Positions 35,101-43,340 of a stretch of DNA of 64,000 bases are shown here, one piece after another; position 1 is the stretch's first letter, and each line of letters starts with the position of its first letter. The notes under the pieces were generated by a model. It made no database searches. It saw only the letters and a program-made list of their open reading frames with translations, and was not told the DNA's origin. The DNA is from an uncultured Opitutia bacterium (GTDB taxonomy: Bacteria; Verrucomicrobiota; Verrucomicrobiia; Opitutales; Opitutaceae), in contig CAIJFT010000241.1 of assembly GCA_903820035.1 (NCBI GenBank), positions 1 through 64,000 of the forward strand, written 5' to 3'. Position numbers and translations under genes: made by a program.

Positions 35101-35286
35101 AACCATCCGGTGACGCTGACGCTGCGCATCGACAACCTGCTCAACGAGGACAAACCGCATTACGTCAACACCCTCCCCCGACCGCCGGGAGCCGACGTGA
35201 CGAATCCGTCGCGCGTTTCCACGCCCCGCGACTTCTGGTATCAGGTCCCGCGCAATTACAGTCTCACCGCGCGCCTCGCTTTCTAA
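32104..35286 (+). CDS. TonB-dependent outer-membrane receptor (TTG start)
   Basis: The only sensible start is TTG at 32104, overlapping the sialidase stop (TTGA); it gives 1060 residues with a signal peptide (LTLGLLCALRLAAQA). The mature N-terminus carries VTLSPFVVNTDRDNG, a motif shared with the receptor at 53393-56800. The plug domain follows: DTPAAYSVLTREFIEALN, RGVTAGTPQRNFFPFG, FDFSRGPNSILFGTGALGGSANVVTKQA. The rest is a beta-barrel ending YSLTARLAF with a terminal aromatic, as expected for outer-membrane insertion. It imports a large ligand using TonB energy. Coupling to the sialidase gene suggests the ligand is the product or substrate of that enzyme. Confidence 0.92.
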   Translation: MKINLRPRRLTLGLLCALRLAAQATATAAATPPADPAVTLSPFVVNTDRDNGFVAASSLAGGRLASDLADTPAAYSVLTREFIEALNITNLATALEWTVNTNANNDNGALQMSQVNNLVTTSRGVTAGTPQRNFFPFGVNFDSYNLDRFDFSRGPNSILFGTGALGGSANVVTKQAKLDRPARELTTTIGSWSNRRVTFDVNQPLGRTLAVRANAVAQDARGWRDRDFSKIRAASLTTTLRLGPTTEIRLEGEYGESSRMAGYTNLNDSFGGWDGTATFDAPLTATPANANARGVARNTTPGYYVFAPASGFAGVMNYQNSALTLGAGANQQVSIAGRLYIGASPNSSGTNLMEALNLPADRFTNAIAGARFKLPDRRYTQSFDAPGFWQRFHDVALYLNHTVGGTLFFELAGDANKSFRYAEYTMANGLTNTLIDINRNLPNGAANPNFLVPYSEAGRAKQVRDYTFYNLRAAAAWVRDTRFGDFKFNALAGLNHQQTVARFMQLNPLLDADPRRWPLANPIRYRYYWNQASRPLPLLPKVTLVDPVLGLTREVATAFQPLPAQAALNSLGNQNYRYAQAAVNARFFQRRLVLLGAVRFDGYTNTFAYNSAYGDYPANWDGSTILYKPAAPADYANLTYIPKDAQGRATGPAAPAAVRPRDGNGLRLPQYGNDRFQDDTNFPRIKDSQVTYSGGGVYHVRPWLSVYANFAQTFTIPPPNTTVFNDVLAATVSEGIDAGIRLNLLDQRVRLSLNRYVAKQNNQPASGPVAGSVLNGIITANAVGDFSDGGTNARGLTQVPPAFIQDRRQLRAKGYEVELVANVTRALRVSANFAIARADAENASELTAAYIDRNLEVLRQIVTDAGGLVNAAGVASLNTAIPVDRRSPDVNTAVSSWNSLVAARLGIVAASQVVQDTRSANVYADYTIPAGRFKSLRLGGGARYRGPLVIGNRAADTIVNPANPSTAIDNPAVDAFTPIYAPGYTVGTATLGYVWRVTRNHPVTLTLRIDNLLNEDKPHYVNTLPRPPGADVTNPSRVSTPRDFWYQVPRNYSLTARLAF

Positions 35287-35570
35287 ACCGGAGCGATTCG
35301 ACCACGGTGGAGACCCCGCGCTGCCCTGCCATCGGATTCCACCTTTCCGAGGTACTCTTGACCGGACGCACGCCGACCACGCTTGAATCGCTCCGGAGGC
35401 GAGCTTGGCCAGGGACGGGACATGCGCCGGCTGGGGCAGGAGCACGGATGACCTCCCTTTCCCAAAAATCGCGCTCCCATTCGCCACGAAAGGACTGGCA
35501 CCCCGGGAGGTTTGACCTATCCTGCCCATCGCTTCCAAGACCGGCCCCTTCAAAATTTCGCCCTACCCCC

Positions 35571-36002
35571 GTGCCCGGAATACCGACCATTCTCTTTGCC
35601 GACGACGATCCTGCCGTCCGCGAAACCACGGTTGACCTCCTGTCGTTGACCGGCGCTCAGGTGTTCGCGGTCGCCAGCGGCCGGGCGGCAAGCCAGTTTC
35701 TCGAGAAACAAGGCGTTGATCTGATCATCACCGACATGGCGATGCCGGACGGCGACGGGAATTGGCTGATCGCCTGGGTGCGCTTTTCGGCCCAGCACCG
35801 CCGGACGCGGCTCGTGGTCATTTCCGCCCATGCAGCTCCCGAAAATATTGCCGCCGGGCTGCAGGCTGGCGCGGACGACTACCTGATAAAGCCGTTCGAG
35901 CCCCAACACTTTCTGACCACCGTGGAGCGCCACCTTAAAGTGGCGATCGCGGCACATGGCAACGCGACTGGCGCCGGCTCGAGAAGCCCAACGTCTCTGT
36001 AA
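35571..36002 (+). CDS. single-domain response regulator (receiver only)
   Basis: GTG at 35571 gives 143 residues that are entirely a CheY-like receiver; the frame upstream is antisense to nothing recognisable and not protein-like. The acidic pair is Asp11/Asp12 (FADDDPAV), phospho-acceptor Asp55 (ITDMAMPDGDG), switch Ser85 (VVISAHA) and Lys107 (LIKPFEP). There is no DNA-binding or enzymatic output domain, so it probably acts in a relay or by protein contact. The histidine kinase gene starts 8 nt later, so the two form an operon and probably a phosphotransfer pair. Confidence 0.88.
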   Translation: MPGIPTILFADDDPAVRETTVDLLSLTGAQVFAVASGRAASQFLEKQGVDLIITDMAMPDGDGNWLIAWVRFSAQHRRTRLVVISAHAAPENIAAGLQAGADDYLIKPFEPQHFLTTVERHLKVAIAAHGNATGAGSRSPTSL

Positions 36003-36010
36003 GAGCCGCC

Positions 36011-38431
36011 GTGGACTTAGCCCGATTCACCGCCTCGATTCGGGTCCCGACGACGCTCAGCGCGCGGATTGCGCTGACGCTCTTGTTCACGGCGCTGGCG
36101 GTCGCGGCCGACTGGTTTGCCCCGGTGATCTTCGCCGGTCACTCGCTGGTTCTCGGGGTCGTTTTCTACTGGATCGCATTACGGACGATCGGGCCGAACT
36201 GCGCGCTATTTGTGATTTCGGTCACCACGCTCATTCTTTCGATCAAGTGGGGGCAGCCGTACTCCGGCGCGATCATCGCATTCGAGGGGCTCTGGGTCGG
36301 CCAAGCCTGGCGCAATCGCCGCAACCCGCTGCTCGCGGACCTGCTGTACTGGATCCTAGTCGGCACGCCGCTGTCGTGGTTCCTCTACCACCAGGTTTAC
36401 CCGATCCCTCGCCCCTCGCTGTACCACGCCCTGATGGTCCAGCCGATTAACGGTCTCATCGCCGTGTGGATCGCCTACATGGCCCTGGAACTCATCCACC
36501 CGAGCCATGCCGAGGACGGACCAGCGCCGGCCCAGAGTTTCCGCGTCTTCCTCCTCAAGCGTTATGTCGCGTTCGGGACTTTTCCGGTGCTGGTGGCCGG
36601 CTTGTTGGCGGCGCGGACCTTTGAGCAACGGGTCCTGGCTGAGGCGCGTGATAACCTGCAGTCAACCGCGCGCCACCTCGCCGCCATACTCAGCCGCGAA
36701 ATATACTTGGGCTCGAGCGCAGTGCAATTGATCGCAAGCCGGCAAAGCGACGATCGATGGTACGGAGATACACCGCGGCTCAACACCGAACTCGACTCCA
36801 CCCGTGGACCCGCCGGGCCCTTCCTCACCATGCTCGCCACCGACGCGGCCGGCCACGTCACGGCCGCATCGCCGGCCATGGCCCGCTCCTCCCCCGGGGG
36901 CCTGGGCAAAGGCATTTTGGTCGCAGACCGCGAGTACTTCAAATTCCCCATGGAGACAGGCCGGCCCTACGTGTCGGGCATCTTCCGGGGCCGCGGTTTC
37001 GGCAGCGATCTCCTCATCGCCATCAGCGCCCCCGTGGTCACGCACTCCGGGGAACGCATCGGAATCATCGAAGGCTCGTTGCCCGTCTCTCGACTTGACC
37101 AGCTCATCCGCGAGGACACGCCCGAGGGCACGTGGCGCAGCCTCCTCACGGACCAGAATCAGCGGGTGGTCGCTTCGCACGGCTTTGAGCACACCCCGCT
37201 CACCCGATTGACCAACACCGCCCTCGGCCGCCTACTCCAAAACAAACAGACGGTGCCGCAGCGCTTCACCGACGATCTCGCCGAAGGCCGCGTCAGCTTC
37301 CTCTCCGTCAATGCAACCCTTCCTGAAACGGGATGGACGCTGACCGTGCAACGCTCCTGGGGCGACGCCCTCCAGCCCGTTCTCATCGCCTACAGCCTCA
37401 TGCTTGCCGTCACGGTTGCCACGGCGCTTCTGGCCTCGGTGTTCTCGGCCTGGTCCATCCGCGACTTCCTGAAGACGTGGCACGAACTCATCGCCTTCTC
37501 CCGCACACTCCAGCCGGCAAAGCTCGCGACCTCGTACAACCGCAACCTCCCCCTGGAGTTCCGCGAGTTGCTCCAAAACCTCGACCACATGGCGCTCCGG
37601 CTCGGCTCCGAACAGCAACAACGCGAAAAACTTTTGGCGGAACTGGAATCACGCGTGAAGGACCGCACCCGTGAGCTCGAACATGCCGTCGTCCGCGCCC
37701 AGTCCGCCGATCGCGCCAAGAGCGCCTTTCTAGCCACCGTCAGCCACGAACTGCGCACGCCGCTCACCTCGATCATCACGGGCACCTGGCTGCTCAAGTC
37801 CGGCGCCACCGCCAAAACCGAGCGCGAAATCCGCACCCTTTCCACTCTCGAAAAATCCAGCCAGGTCCTGATGAACGTCATCTCCGACGTCCTCGACTAC
37901 TCCAAGCTGGAAGCCGGCGGCGTGACGATCGCCCGCAGCGTTTTTCAGCCCGACGCCATCATCGCCGACGTCGTCTCGATCCTGACCCCCGGCGCCCGCG
38001 CCGCCGGTCTCGAGGTGCGCATCAAGTCGCAACACGCCCCCGGCACCACGTGGGTCGGCGACCAAATCCGCCTCCGTCAGGTCCTGCTCAACCTCGCGGG
38101 CAACAGCGTCAAGTTCACCACCTCCGGCTACGTGGAGATCGAGACCTGGATCGACGCGACCGGCTCGGACCGCCGCCTGCGAATGATCGTGCGCGATACC
38201 GGACCAGGCATCCCGGCCGACCACCTCACCAAGGTCTTCGAGCCCTTCGTACAGCTGGACACCAACCGGGTGATGTCGCAGGGCGGCACCGGACTCGGGC
38301 TGAGCATCAGCCGCAAGCTCGTGGTTATGATGGGCGGGCAACTCACGCTCCGGAGCACGGTCGGCGAAGGCTCCACGTTTGAATTTTGGCTGCCCGACGC
38401 CCGCGCCGAGCCGACGGCACCGTCCGCTTAA
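36011..38431 (+). CDS. membrane sensor histidine kinase with periplasmic Cache-like domain
   Basis: 806 residues from GTG 36011. The N-terminus has a cluster of about five or six membrane helices (residues 15-160, MASE-like). A helix at 186-202 follows, then a periplasmic domain of about 205-455 with dCache features (YFKFPMETGRPYVSGIFRGRG, LLIAISAPVV, GIIEGSLPVSRL), and a second helix at 457-480. A coiled coil (535-570) leads to HisKA with phospho-acceptor His579 (FLATVSHELRTPL). HATPase follows with N-box NLAGNSVKFT, DTGPGIP and GGTGLGLSISRKLV. It senses an extracytoplasmic ligand and should phosphorylate the receiver encoded just upstream. Confidence 0.92.
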   Translation: MDLARFTASIRVPTTLSARIALTLLFTALAVAADWFAPVIFAGHSLVLGVVFYWIALRTIGPNCALFVISVTTLILSIKWGQPYSGAIIAFEGLWVGQAWRNRRNPLLADLLYWILVGTPLSWFLYHQVYPIPRPSLYHALMVQPINGLIAVWIAYMALELIHPSHAEDGPAPAQSFRVFLLKRYVAFGTFPVLVAGLLAARTFEQRVLAEARDNLQSTARHLAAILSREIYLGSSAVQLIASRQSDDRWYGDTPRLNTELDSTRGPAGPFLTMLATDAAGHVTAASPAMARSSPGGLGKGILVADREYFKFPMETGRPYVSGIFRGRGFGSDLLIAISAPVVTHSGERIGIIEGSLPVSRLDQLIREDTPEGTWRSLLTDQNQRVVASHGFEHTPLTRLTNTALGRLLQNKQTVPQRFTDDLAEGRVSFLSVNATLPETGWTLTVQRSWGDALQPVLIAYSLMLAVTVATALLASVFSAWSIRDFLKTWHELIAFSRTLQPAKLATSYNRNLPLEFRELLQNLDHMALRLGSEQQQREKLLAELESRVKDRTRELEHAVVRAQSADRAKSAFLATVSHELRTPLTSIITGTWLLKSGATAKTEREIRTLSTLEKSSQVLMNVISDVLDYSKLEAGGVTIARSVFQPDAIIADVVSILTPGARAAGLEVRIKSQHAPGTTWVGDQIRLRQVLLNLAGNSVKFTTSGYVEIETWIDATGSDRRLRMIVRDTGPGIPADHLTKVFEPFVQLDTNRVMSQGGTGLGLSISRKLVVMMGGQLTLRSTVGEGSTFEFWLPDARAEPTAPSA

Positions 38432-38469
38432 CCGCCGCCCCGGCCTAATTCCGCCGGCGCCACCTGCCA

Positions 38470-38490
38470 GCCGCGATTTCCTCTCGCGGC
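38470..38490. terminator. perfect stem-loop between convergent kinase genes
   Basis: GCCGCGA (38470-38476) pairs with TCGCGGC (38484-38490), loop TTTCCTC, in the 91-nt gap between the stops at 38431 and 38523. No T tract. Possible bidirectional terminator. Confidence 0.4.
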
Positions 38491-38522
38491 CGCTCGCCGC
38501 CTTAATTTCCCGACTGCACCGG

Positions 38523-41315
38523 TCAGGTCACCTGTCGCAGGGCCGCGTGCAATTCGTCGATCGAAAAGGGTTTCGAAAGCCGCAGGACATTCGCCACGGG
38601 CGCCTTGTCCGCCGGATCGAAACGGCTGTGGTCGCCGCTCATCAAGATCACCGGCAAATCAGGGCGCTGCGCCCGCATGTCGGCGATCAGCTCCCAACCG
38701 GTGCGCCCCGGCATCGCCAAATCAACGAGCGCCAGCGCAAACGACGAAGGATCCGCGGCGAACCGTTCGCTCGCAGCCGTGCCATCGACGCAAACCTCCA
38801 CCGTAAACCCGGCCCGGCGCAGAACCACCTCCGCAACCATTCGCACCGGGCGTTCGTCGTCCGCCACCAACACCCGACGCCCCGAGCCCGCCGTGACCAG
38901 CGCGGAAGCCGGAGCCGCGGGCACATTCTGCGCGGCTGGTGCCAGCGGCAGGAAAACTTCAAACGTACTGCCGCGGCCCGGCGTACTCGTCACCTGGATC
39001 CTGCCGCCATGCTCCTGCACGATGCCGTAAACGATCGAAAGCCCGAGCCCGGTTCCCTCCCCCGGAGCCTTCGTGCTGAAGAAGGGCTCAAAAATCCGCG
39101 ACCGCGTCGCCTCCTCCATGCCACAACCATCGTCGACCACGGTCAGTCGCGCGTGCGGCCCGACCGCACACCCGTCCGATTCCACGGGGCACCGTTCGAC
39201 CCGCTCGAGCGCAACGGTGATTTTACCCTGCCGCAGGCCGATCGCCTGCGCGGCATTCACGCCTAGGTTCATCAGCAGCAGCTGCACCTGCGCGGCATCG
39301 GCCATGACCGGCCCAACCTCTGCGGGTAGTTCGGCGCGGATCTGAATCGTCGCCGGCTGCGTCGCGCGCAAGAGCGAGAGGGTGTCGCTCACCAGTTGCC
39401 GCAGATGAAGCGGCTGGCGCACCGTATCACTCCCCTTGCGGGCGAAAATCAACAAGCGCCGCACCAGATCGCGGGAACGGAGTCCGCCCTCGCGGGCACC
39501 GCGAAGATACTCCGCCGCCTCGTGGCCCGGCGGCACGGCCCGCAACGCGAGATCAATCAAACCCAACATCCCCGCGAGGATGTTGTTGAAATCATGGGCG
39601 ATGCCGCCCGCCAGCGTACCGACGGTCTCAAGGCGCTGCGACTGGGCCAGGCGAATTTCCAGCTCGCGCTGCTTTGCCTCCGCCTCCTTTTGCGCGGTGA
39701 TGTCACGGTGCATCCCCACGGCCCGCACCGGCAGACCCGCGCTGTCCCGCACCAAGTAGCCGTTGGCCTCGATTGTCCGGACCGCTCCGTCGCTCAGGCG
39801 CACGATCCGGTACTCGCAGTAGTCGAGCGGCGTGCCATTCAAGATCTGCTGGAAATCACCGACCGCCCGGGCCAAGTCGTCGGGATGCAGTCGGGCGCGT
39901 AACGCCTCGAGCGTCCCCGGCCATTGCGCCGGCTTCACGCCAAAGATTTCAAATAGCACCTCGTCCCACTGCAGCCGCCCGCTCGACAAATCGAATTCCC
40001 AAATCCCACGGCGTGAAATCCGGAGCACCCTTTGGAGTCGGCTGGTCAGGTCACGGAGTTCCAACTCCCTCCGCTGCAGCGGCGTCACATCCTCATTGAT
40101 CCCGGTCACCCACTCCGGCCGGCCGACCGCATCCAATTGGACCATACCGACCGAACGGAGCTGCCGAATCGAACCGTCGGAGCGAACGATCCGATAGGTG
40201 TATTCAAAGCTGCGCATGCCCGCCTGCAGCGCCTGGAAATTATCCTTCACCTTCTGCCGGTCTTCCGGGTGCACCCACCGCGAAAAATGAAAATGGTCAC
40301 TCTCCACCTCCGCCCGTCCCAGACCGTAGATTTCGAGCATGCGGTCGTCCCAGTTCCGCCGGCGCGTCTCGATGTGGTAGTCCCACACGCCCATCTGGGA
40401 CGCCTCGAGGGCCAACTGCAGCCGCTGAGCCGTCACCTGCGCCCGGTGCTCCACTTCATGGAGCGCGTGCTCATCCTGCGTCGTGCCCACCATCATCGCA
40501 GGCTGGCCGTCGGGCCGCCGCTGGCTGACGCGACCGACATGCCGGACCCAACGCCACGCGCCATCCGCCGCGCGCATGCGGTGCTCGCACGTCCATTTTT
40601 CGGACCGCCCCGCCAACGCGTCGTTGAGCGCCTTCTGCACCGCGGGACGGTCCTCGGGGTGCGTTCGATCCAGCCAGTCCAGGCCGTTGATTTCGGCCAG
40701 TTGCGCCAGCGCATAACCCAAAATGCACGGCTGCCCACCGGCATTGATGGAAAAATGCCCGTCGGCCATCCGCCACTCCCACCAGACAATCCGGGAAGCG
40801 GCCATCGCAGACCGGAGCTGTTCGTGGACCCGGTGGTGCTCGGATTCCGTTTCTCGCCGCGCCTGCTCCGCCCGGTTCCGCTCACTCAGGTCGCGGATCG
40901 CCCCAATCCGCGCAGGCCGACCAATCACCGTACCCGAGGCTTCCGCCGGCCCGCGAAACTGCCAACTCAAGGTTTCCCCGCCGAGGCTCGTTACCCGCAG
41001 CTCACTCGCCAGCGCCGGCCCGCCCGGCCGCATCAGGACGATTTCCCCGCAAAACGAACCGTGCCGCGCGCCGTCTGCCGCCGCCGCCAACCCGCTCCCG
41101 GCGGCATCGAGCATCCAATCCCCCAGCTCACTTCCGACAAGGCCGCCCGCCTCCCGCCCAAGGAGCCGTTCGGCCGCCGGATTGGCCGCCAGAATCCGCC
41201 GGACCCCCGACGTCACCAGCACGGCATCGGGATTCGCAGCAAAGAGCGCGCGGAAGAGATCGTCGGCGCCAGCCGGCAAAATTGTCTCACGGCCTACAGG
41301 GTTGGTCGAATCCAT
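38523..41315 (-). CDS. multi-PAS hybrid histidine kinase with C-terminal receiver
   Basis: 930 residues, no membrane helix, so probably a soluble cytoplasmic sensor. Four PAS/PAC units: about 15-145 (LFAANPDAVLVTSG, ends IRDLSERNRAE), 165-285 (WWEWRMADGHFSINAGG), 300-415 (GVWDYHIETRRRNWDDRM, ends NEDVTPLQ) and 430-545 (GIWEFDLSSGRLQW, ends RDITAQKEAE). Next comes HisKA with His574 (GGIAHDFNNILAG), HATPase (NLGVNAAQAI, DDGCGMEE, GTGLGLSIVYGIVQEHGG) and a receiver with Asp865 (ALVDLAMPG). The GGIAHDFNN type kinase with a fused receiver usually passes phosphate onward through a relay, but no phosphotransfer protein is encoded nearby. It converges on the Cache kinase gene. Confidence 0.92.
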   Translation of the reverse strand: MDSTNPVGRETILPAGADDLFRALFAANPDAVLVTSGVRRILAANPAAERLLGREAGGLVGSELGDWMLDAAGSGLAAAADGARHGSFCGEIVLMRPGGPALASELRVTSLGGETLSWQFRGPAEASGTVIGRPARIGAIRDLSERNRAEQARRETESEHHRVHEQLRSAMAASRIVWWEWRMADGHFSINAGGQPCILGYALAQLAEINGLDWLDRTHPEDRPAVQKALNDALAGRSEKWTCEHRMRAADGAWRWVRHVGRVSQRRPDGQPAMMVGTTQDEHALHEVEHRAQVTAQRLQLALEASQMGVWDYHIETRRRNWDDRMLEIYGLGRAEVESDHFHFSRWVHPEDRQKVKDNFQALQAGMRSFEYTYRIVRSDGSIRQLRSVGMVQLDAVGRPEWVTGINEDVTPLQRRELELRDLTSRLQRVLRISRRGIWEFDLSSGRLQWDEVLFEIFGVKPAQWPGTLEALRARLHPDDLARAVGDFQQILNGTPLDYCEYRIVRLSDGAVRTIEANGYLVRDSAGLPVRAVGMHRDITAQKEAEAKQRELEIRLAQSQRLETVGTLAGGIAHDFNNILAGMLGLIDLALRAVPPGHEAAEYLRGAREGGLRSRDLVRRLLIFARKGSDTVRQPLHLRQLVSDTLSLLRATQPATIQIRAELPAEVGPVMADAAQVQLLLMNLGVNAAQAIGLRQGKITVALERVERCPVESDGCAVGPHARLTVVDDGCGMEEATRSRIFEPFFSTKAPGEGTGLGLSIVYGIVQEHGGRIQVTSTPGRGSTFEVFLPLAPAAQNVPAAPASALVTAGSGRRVLVADDERPVRMVAEVVLRRAGFTVEVCVDGTAASERFAADPSSFALALVDLAMPGRTGWELIADMRAQRPDLPVILMSGDHSRFDPADKAPVANVLRLSKPFSIDELHAALRQVT

Positions 41316-41615
41316 CAGGGAAGCTCGATATCCGCATTCGGATGTCCGCGCTCCGCGGCCAGCACGATCTCATCCGGCGGTGCGATTAGCGGAGGATCCA
41401 AGACGCACCGCGTCAACGTCCATTACCGTTACCACGAAACAAATACGGGGCCGCGACGTCTCGCGCCGGGATTCAACCAACCATTGGTATCGCCGCCCAA
41501 TCCGTTCCCAACCGAGTTGTTACGTTCCATCGATTGACCGCTCTCCTCGCGAGGGTGATGTCCTCCCCGCCAGAGGTCACATCAGCCCTGCCGCTCGTTT
41601 CCAACCCGCTTCACC
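41316..41615. promoter_or_regulatory. divergent intergenic region
   Basis: 300 nt between the multi-PAS kinase (-) and the small gene (+). ATCCG-CATT-CGGAT forms a short hairpin about 20 nt upstream of the kinase start. Base composition drops near 41415-41530, where promoters are most likely. No box can be assigned. Confidence 0.3.
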
Positions 41616-42041
41616 ATGCCTTGGACTTACGCCTTCGATCCGCTGACCGACACTGTTTTCGTCACCGCCAGCGGCATCCTGAGCGACCGCGAACTCGTTC
41701 CCGGCGTCGCCAACCTGATGCGCGATCCTAATTTTCATCCCGGGGTGCGCGTATTCGACGATTACAGCCAGGTGGAGGAATTACGCCTTGCCCGTCCCTT
41801 CGTCAGCCCACTCCACGAGCAAACCGAATCCAAGCGGCTTCGCAGTCGCCACGCGTTGGTGATTCGGAATCTCCCCGGCGCCGATCAGTTTCGTGCCGAC
41901 CTGCGCGGCCTCAAGTCGGGCCGGTTGATGGAATTCGAAGTCCGCCGGACCGCGCTGGAATGGTTGAACGAGGGCGTCCCCGCCGAGCGGATCATTTCCG
42001 AGGCTCACGCCGGATCCTTCCTGCAGCGCCCCGCGTGCTAG
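41616..42041 (+). CDS. small STAS/SpoIIAA-like protein, hypothetical
   Basis: A 141-residue soluble protein. The start (YAFDPLTDTVFVTASGILSDRELVPGVANLMRDPNFHPG) followed by VRVFDDYSQVEE has the alternating strand/helix pattern of SpoIIAA-like (STAS/SEC14-type) domains often found in short bacterial proteins. A second alpha/beta half runs through HALVIRNLPGADQFRADLRGL and ALEWLNEGVPAERI. Assignment rests on pattern only. It stands alone next to a divergently transcribed hybrid kinase and could take part in that signalling, but nothing in the sequence proves it. Confidence 0.65.
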   Translation: MPWTYAFDPLTDTVFVTASGILSDRELVPGVANLMRDPNFHPGVRVFDDYSQVEELRLARPFVSPLHEQTESKRLRSRHALVIRNLPGADQFRADLRGLKSGRLMEFEVRRTALEWLNEGVPAERIISEAHAGSFLQRPAC

Positions 42042-42326
42042 CGCGGTTCCACGATTTCGGTCGCTGCGTTTGAGCCGGAGGCGACCTCGGGCTCGCGTCC
42101 GAGGACCACGTGGTCGCTGCGCTCCAACGCGGGCTACCCTGTTTCTGGAAACGCTCTAGACCGCCCGGTCCGGCCTCGCTCCGGCGATCGCCAAAACGCC
42201 CCGCCAAGTTGATCGACTCGAACGCGGCGAACGCCTTCGCTGGTGCAGCGCGGGCACCCACACCCGCACCGTCCGCGCCGCACCCGCGGCGCACGCTCCG
42301 CACCCTCCGCCTCCGGCTTCGTTCCC

Positions 42327-43340
42327 ATGCCTCAGCCCGTCCGCCTTCACCTGCTCTTCGGTTTGCTCGCGCAGCTGCCCTTCGCGGCGGCCGCGGCCGA
42401 TTATGATTTCTTCGTCTGCGCCAACCTCAACCGCAACTACGTCATCGGGTCCAAGATCGTCACAACAAACGGCGTCTACCAACGTGACGCCGCCGGCACT
42501 TGGGCGCACCTCGGCTACAACGACACGGGGATCAGCGCGGTCGCGTTCGATCCGCGCGATCACCACGTGATCTACACCTCCGCCCTGAACGGTCTCTGGC
42601 GCAGCCTCGACGGCGGCCGGCATTGGCGCATCTGCAACGACTGGAGCATGACCGAGGCCCGCGACGTCGCCGTGGACCCGAATGCCCCGGACCACGTTTA
42701 CCTCGCCCTGCCCGACGGCATCGCGGTCTCGACCGATCGCGCCCAAACCATCGCCCGCCGCGAAAACGGGCTCCCCGCCCGCGGCAAGTACACGCAGGTG
42801 CTCCAGGTCGACCGCACCCGCGCCGGCCGCGTCTTCGCCGGCTGCGAAGTCGGTGTCTTCCTCACCGAGGATGGAGCCGACCACTGGCGCCGCGTGCTAC
42901 CGACGCAGGAGACGGTGTACGATATCCAACAGTCGCCGCACGATCCGCGCCACTGGCTCGCCGCGACCCACGCCGCGGGCGCCTGGCGCTCGACCGACGG
43001 AGGCAACACCTGGGAGAAAATCACCACCGCGCCGTCGACCAATCCCCTGTACAACGTGACCTTCGACGTCACCGACCCGCAACGCCTTGCCCTCGGCAGT
43101 TGGGCCCTCGGGGTCTTCACCAGTGAAGACGGTGGCCGCACCTGGACCGACCGCAACGCCGGCCTGCCGGCCGCGCATCACGTGTGGCGCGTCGGCGTCG
43201 ATCCCGCCGGAAAACTCTATGCAAGCGTCGCGGCGGAAACGCTGTTTGTTTCCGGCGACTTCGGCCGCACCTGGCAGCCCGACGCCCTCGCCGGCTCGCA
43301 GGTGAACAAATTCCTCCTTCTCCCCCGCGCCGCGAAATGA
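42327..43340 (+). CDS. BNR/VPS10-like propeller glycosidase-type protein
   Basis: ATG at 42327 gives 337 residues with a signal peptide (LHLLFGLLAQLPFAAAA). The fold is a BNR-repeat propeller: LWRSLDGGRHWRI, VAVSTDRAQTIARR, VFLTEDGADHWRRV, AWRSTDGGNTWEKI, VFTSEDGGRTWTDR and LFVSGDFGRTWQPD. Six Asp-box-like turns are visible, one per blade. Related folds occur in sialidases, xyloglucan-active GH74 and sortilin. GH74 enzymes usually have two propellers and are twice as long, so this single-propeller protein is not an obvious member. The stop overlaps the ATG of the next gene (ATGA), so the two products probably act together. Confidence 0.82.
   Translation: MPQPVRLHLLFGLLAQLPFAAAAADYDFFVCANLNRNYVIGSKIVTTNGVYQRDAAGTWAHLGYNDTGISAVAFDPRDHHVIYTSALNGLWRSLDGGRHWRICNDWSMTEARDVAVDPNAPDHVYLALPDGIAVSTDRAQTIARRENGLPARGKYTQVLQVDRTRAGRVFAGCEVGVFLTEDGADHWRRVLPTQETVYDIQQSPHDPRHWLAATHAAGAWRSTDGGNTWEKITTAPSTNPLYNVTFDVTDPQRLALGSWALGVFTSEDGGRTWTDRNAGLPAAHHVWRVGVDPAGKLYASVAAETLFVSGDFGRTWQPDALAGSQVNKFLLLPRAAK

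Noticed and set aside
35358-35386. TTGACC resembling a -35 box upstream of the response regulator
   Set aside because: No acceptable -10 hexamer at 16-18 nt; more than 200 nt from the start.
35491-35512. TGGCAC resembling a sigma-54 -24 element
   Set aside because: The TTTG that follows is at the wrong spacing for the -12 element.
33700-35553. 617-residue minus-strand frame opposite the coupled TonB receptor
   Set aside because: Same GC shadow effect; composition is low-complexity (Gly, Val, Arg, Asp) and no start context or family signal is present.
42042-42326. possible small gene between the STAS-like protein and the BNR propeller
   Set aside because: The frame that enters from 42243 has an Arg/Pro/His-rich start and only becomes protein-like at the signal peptide from 42327.
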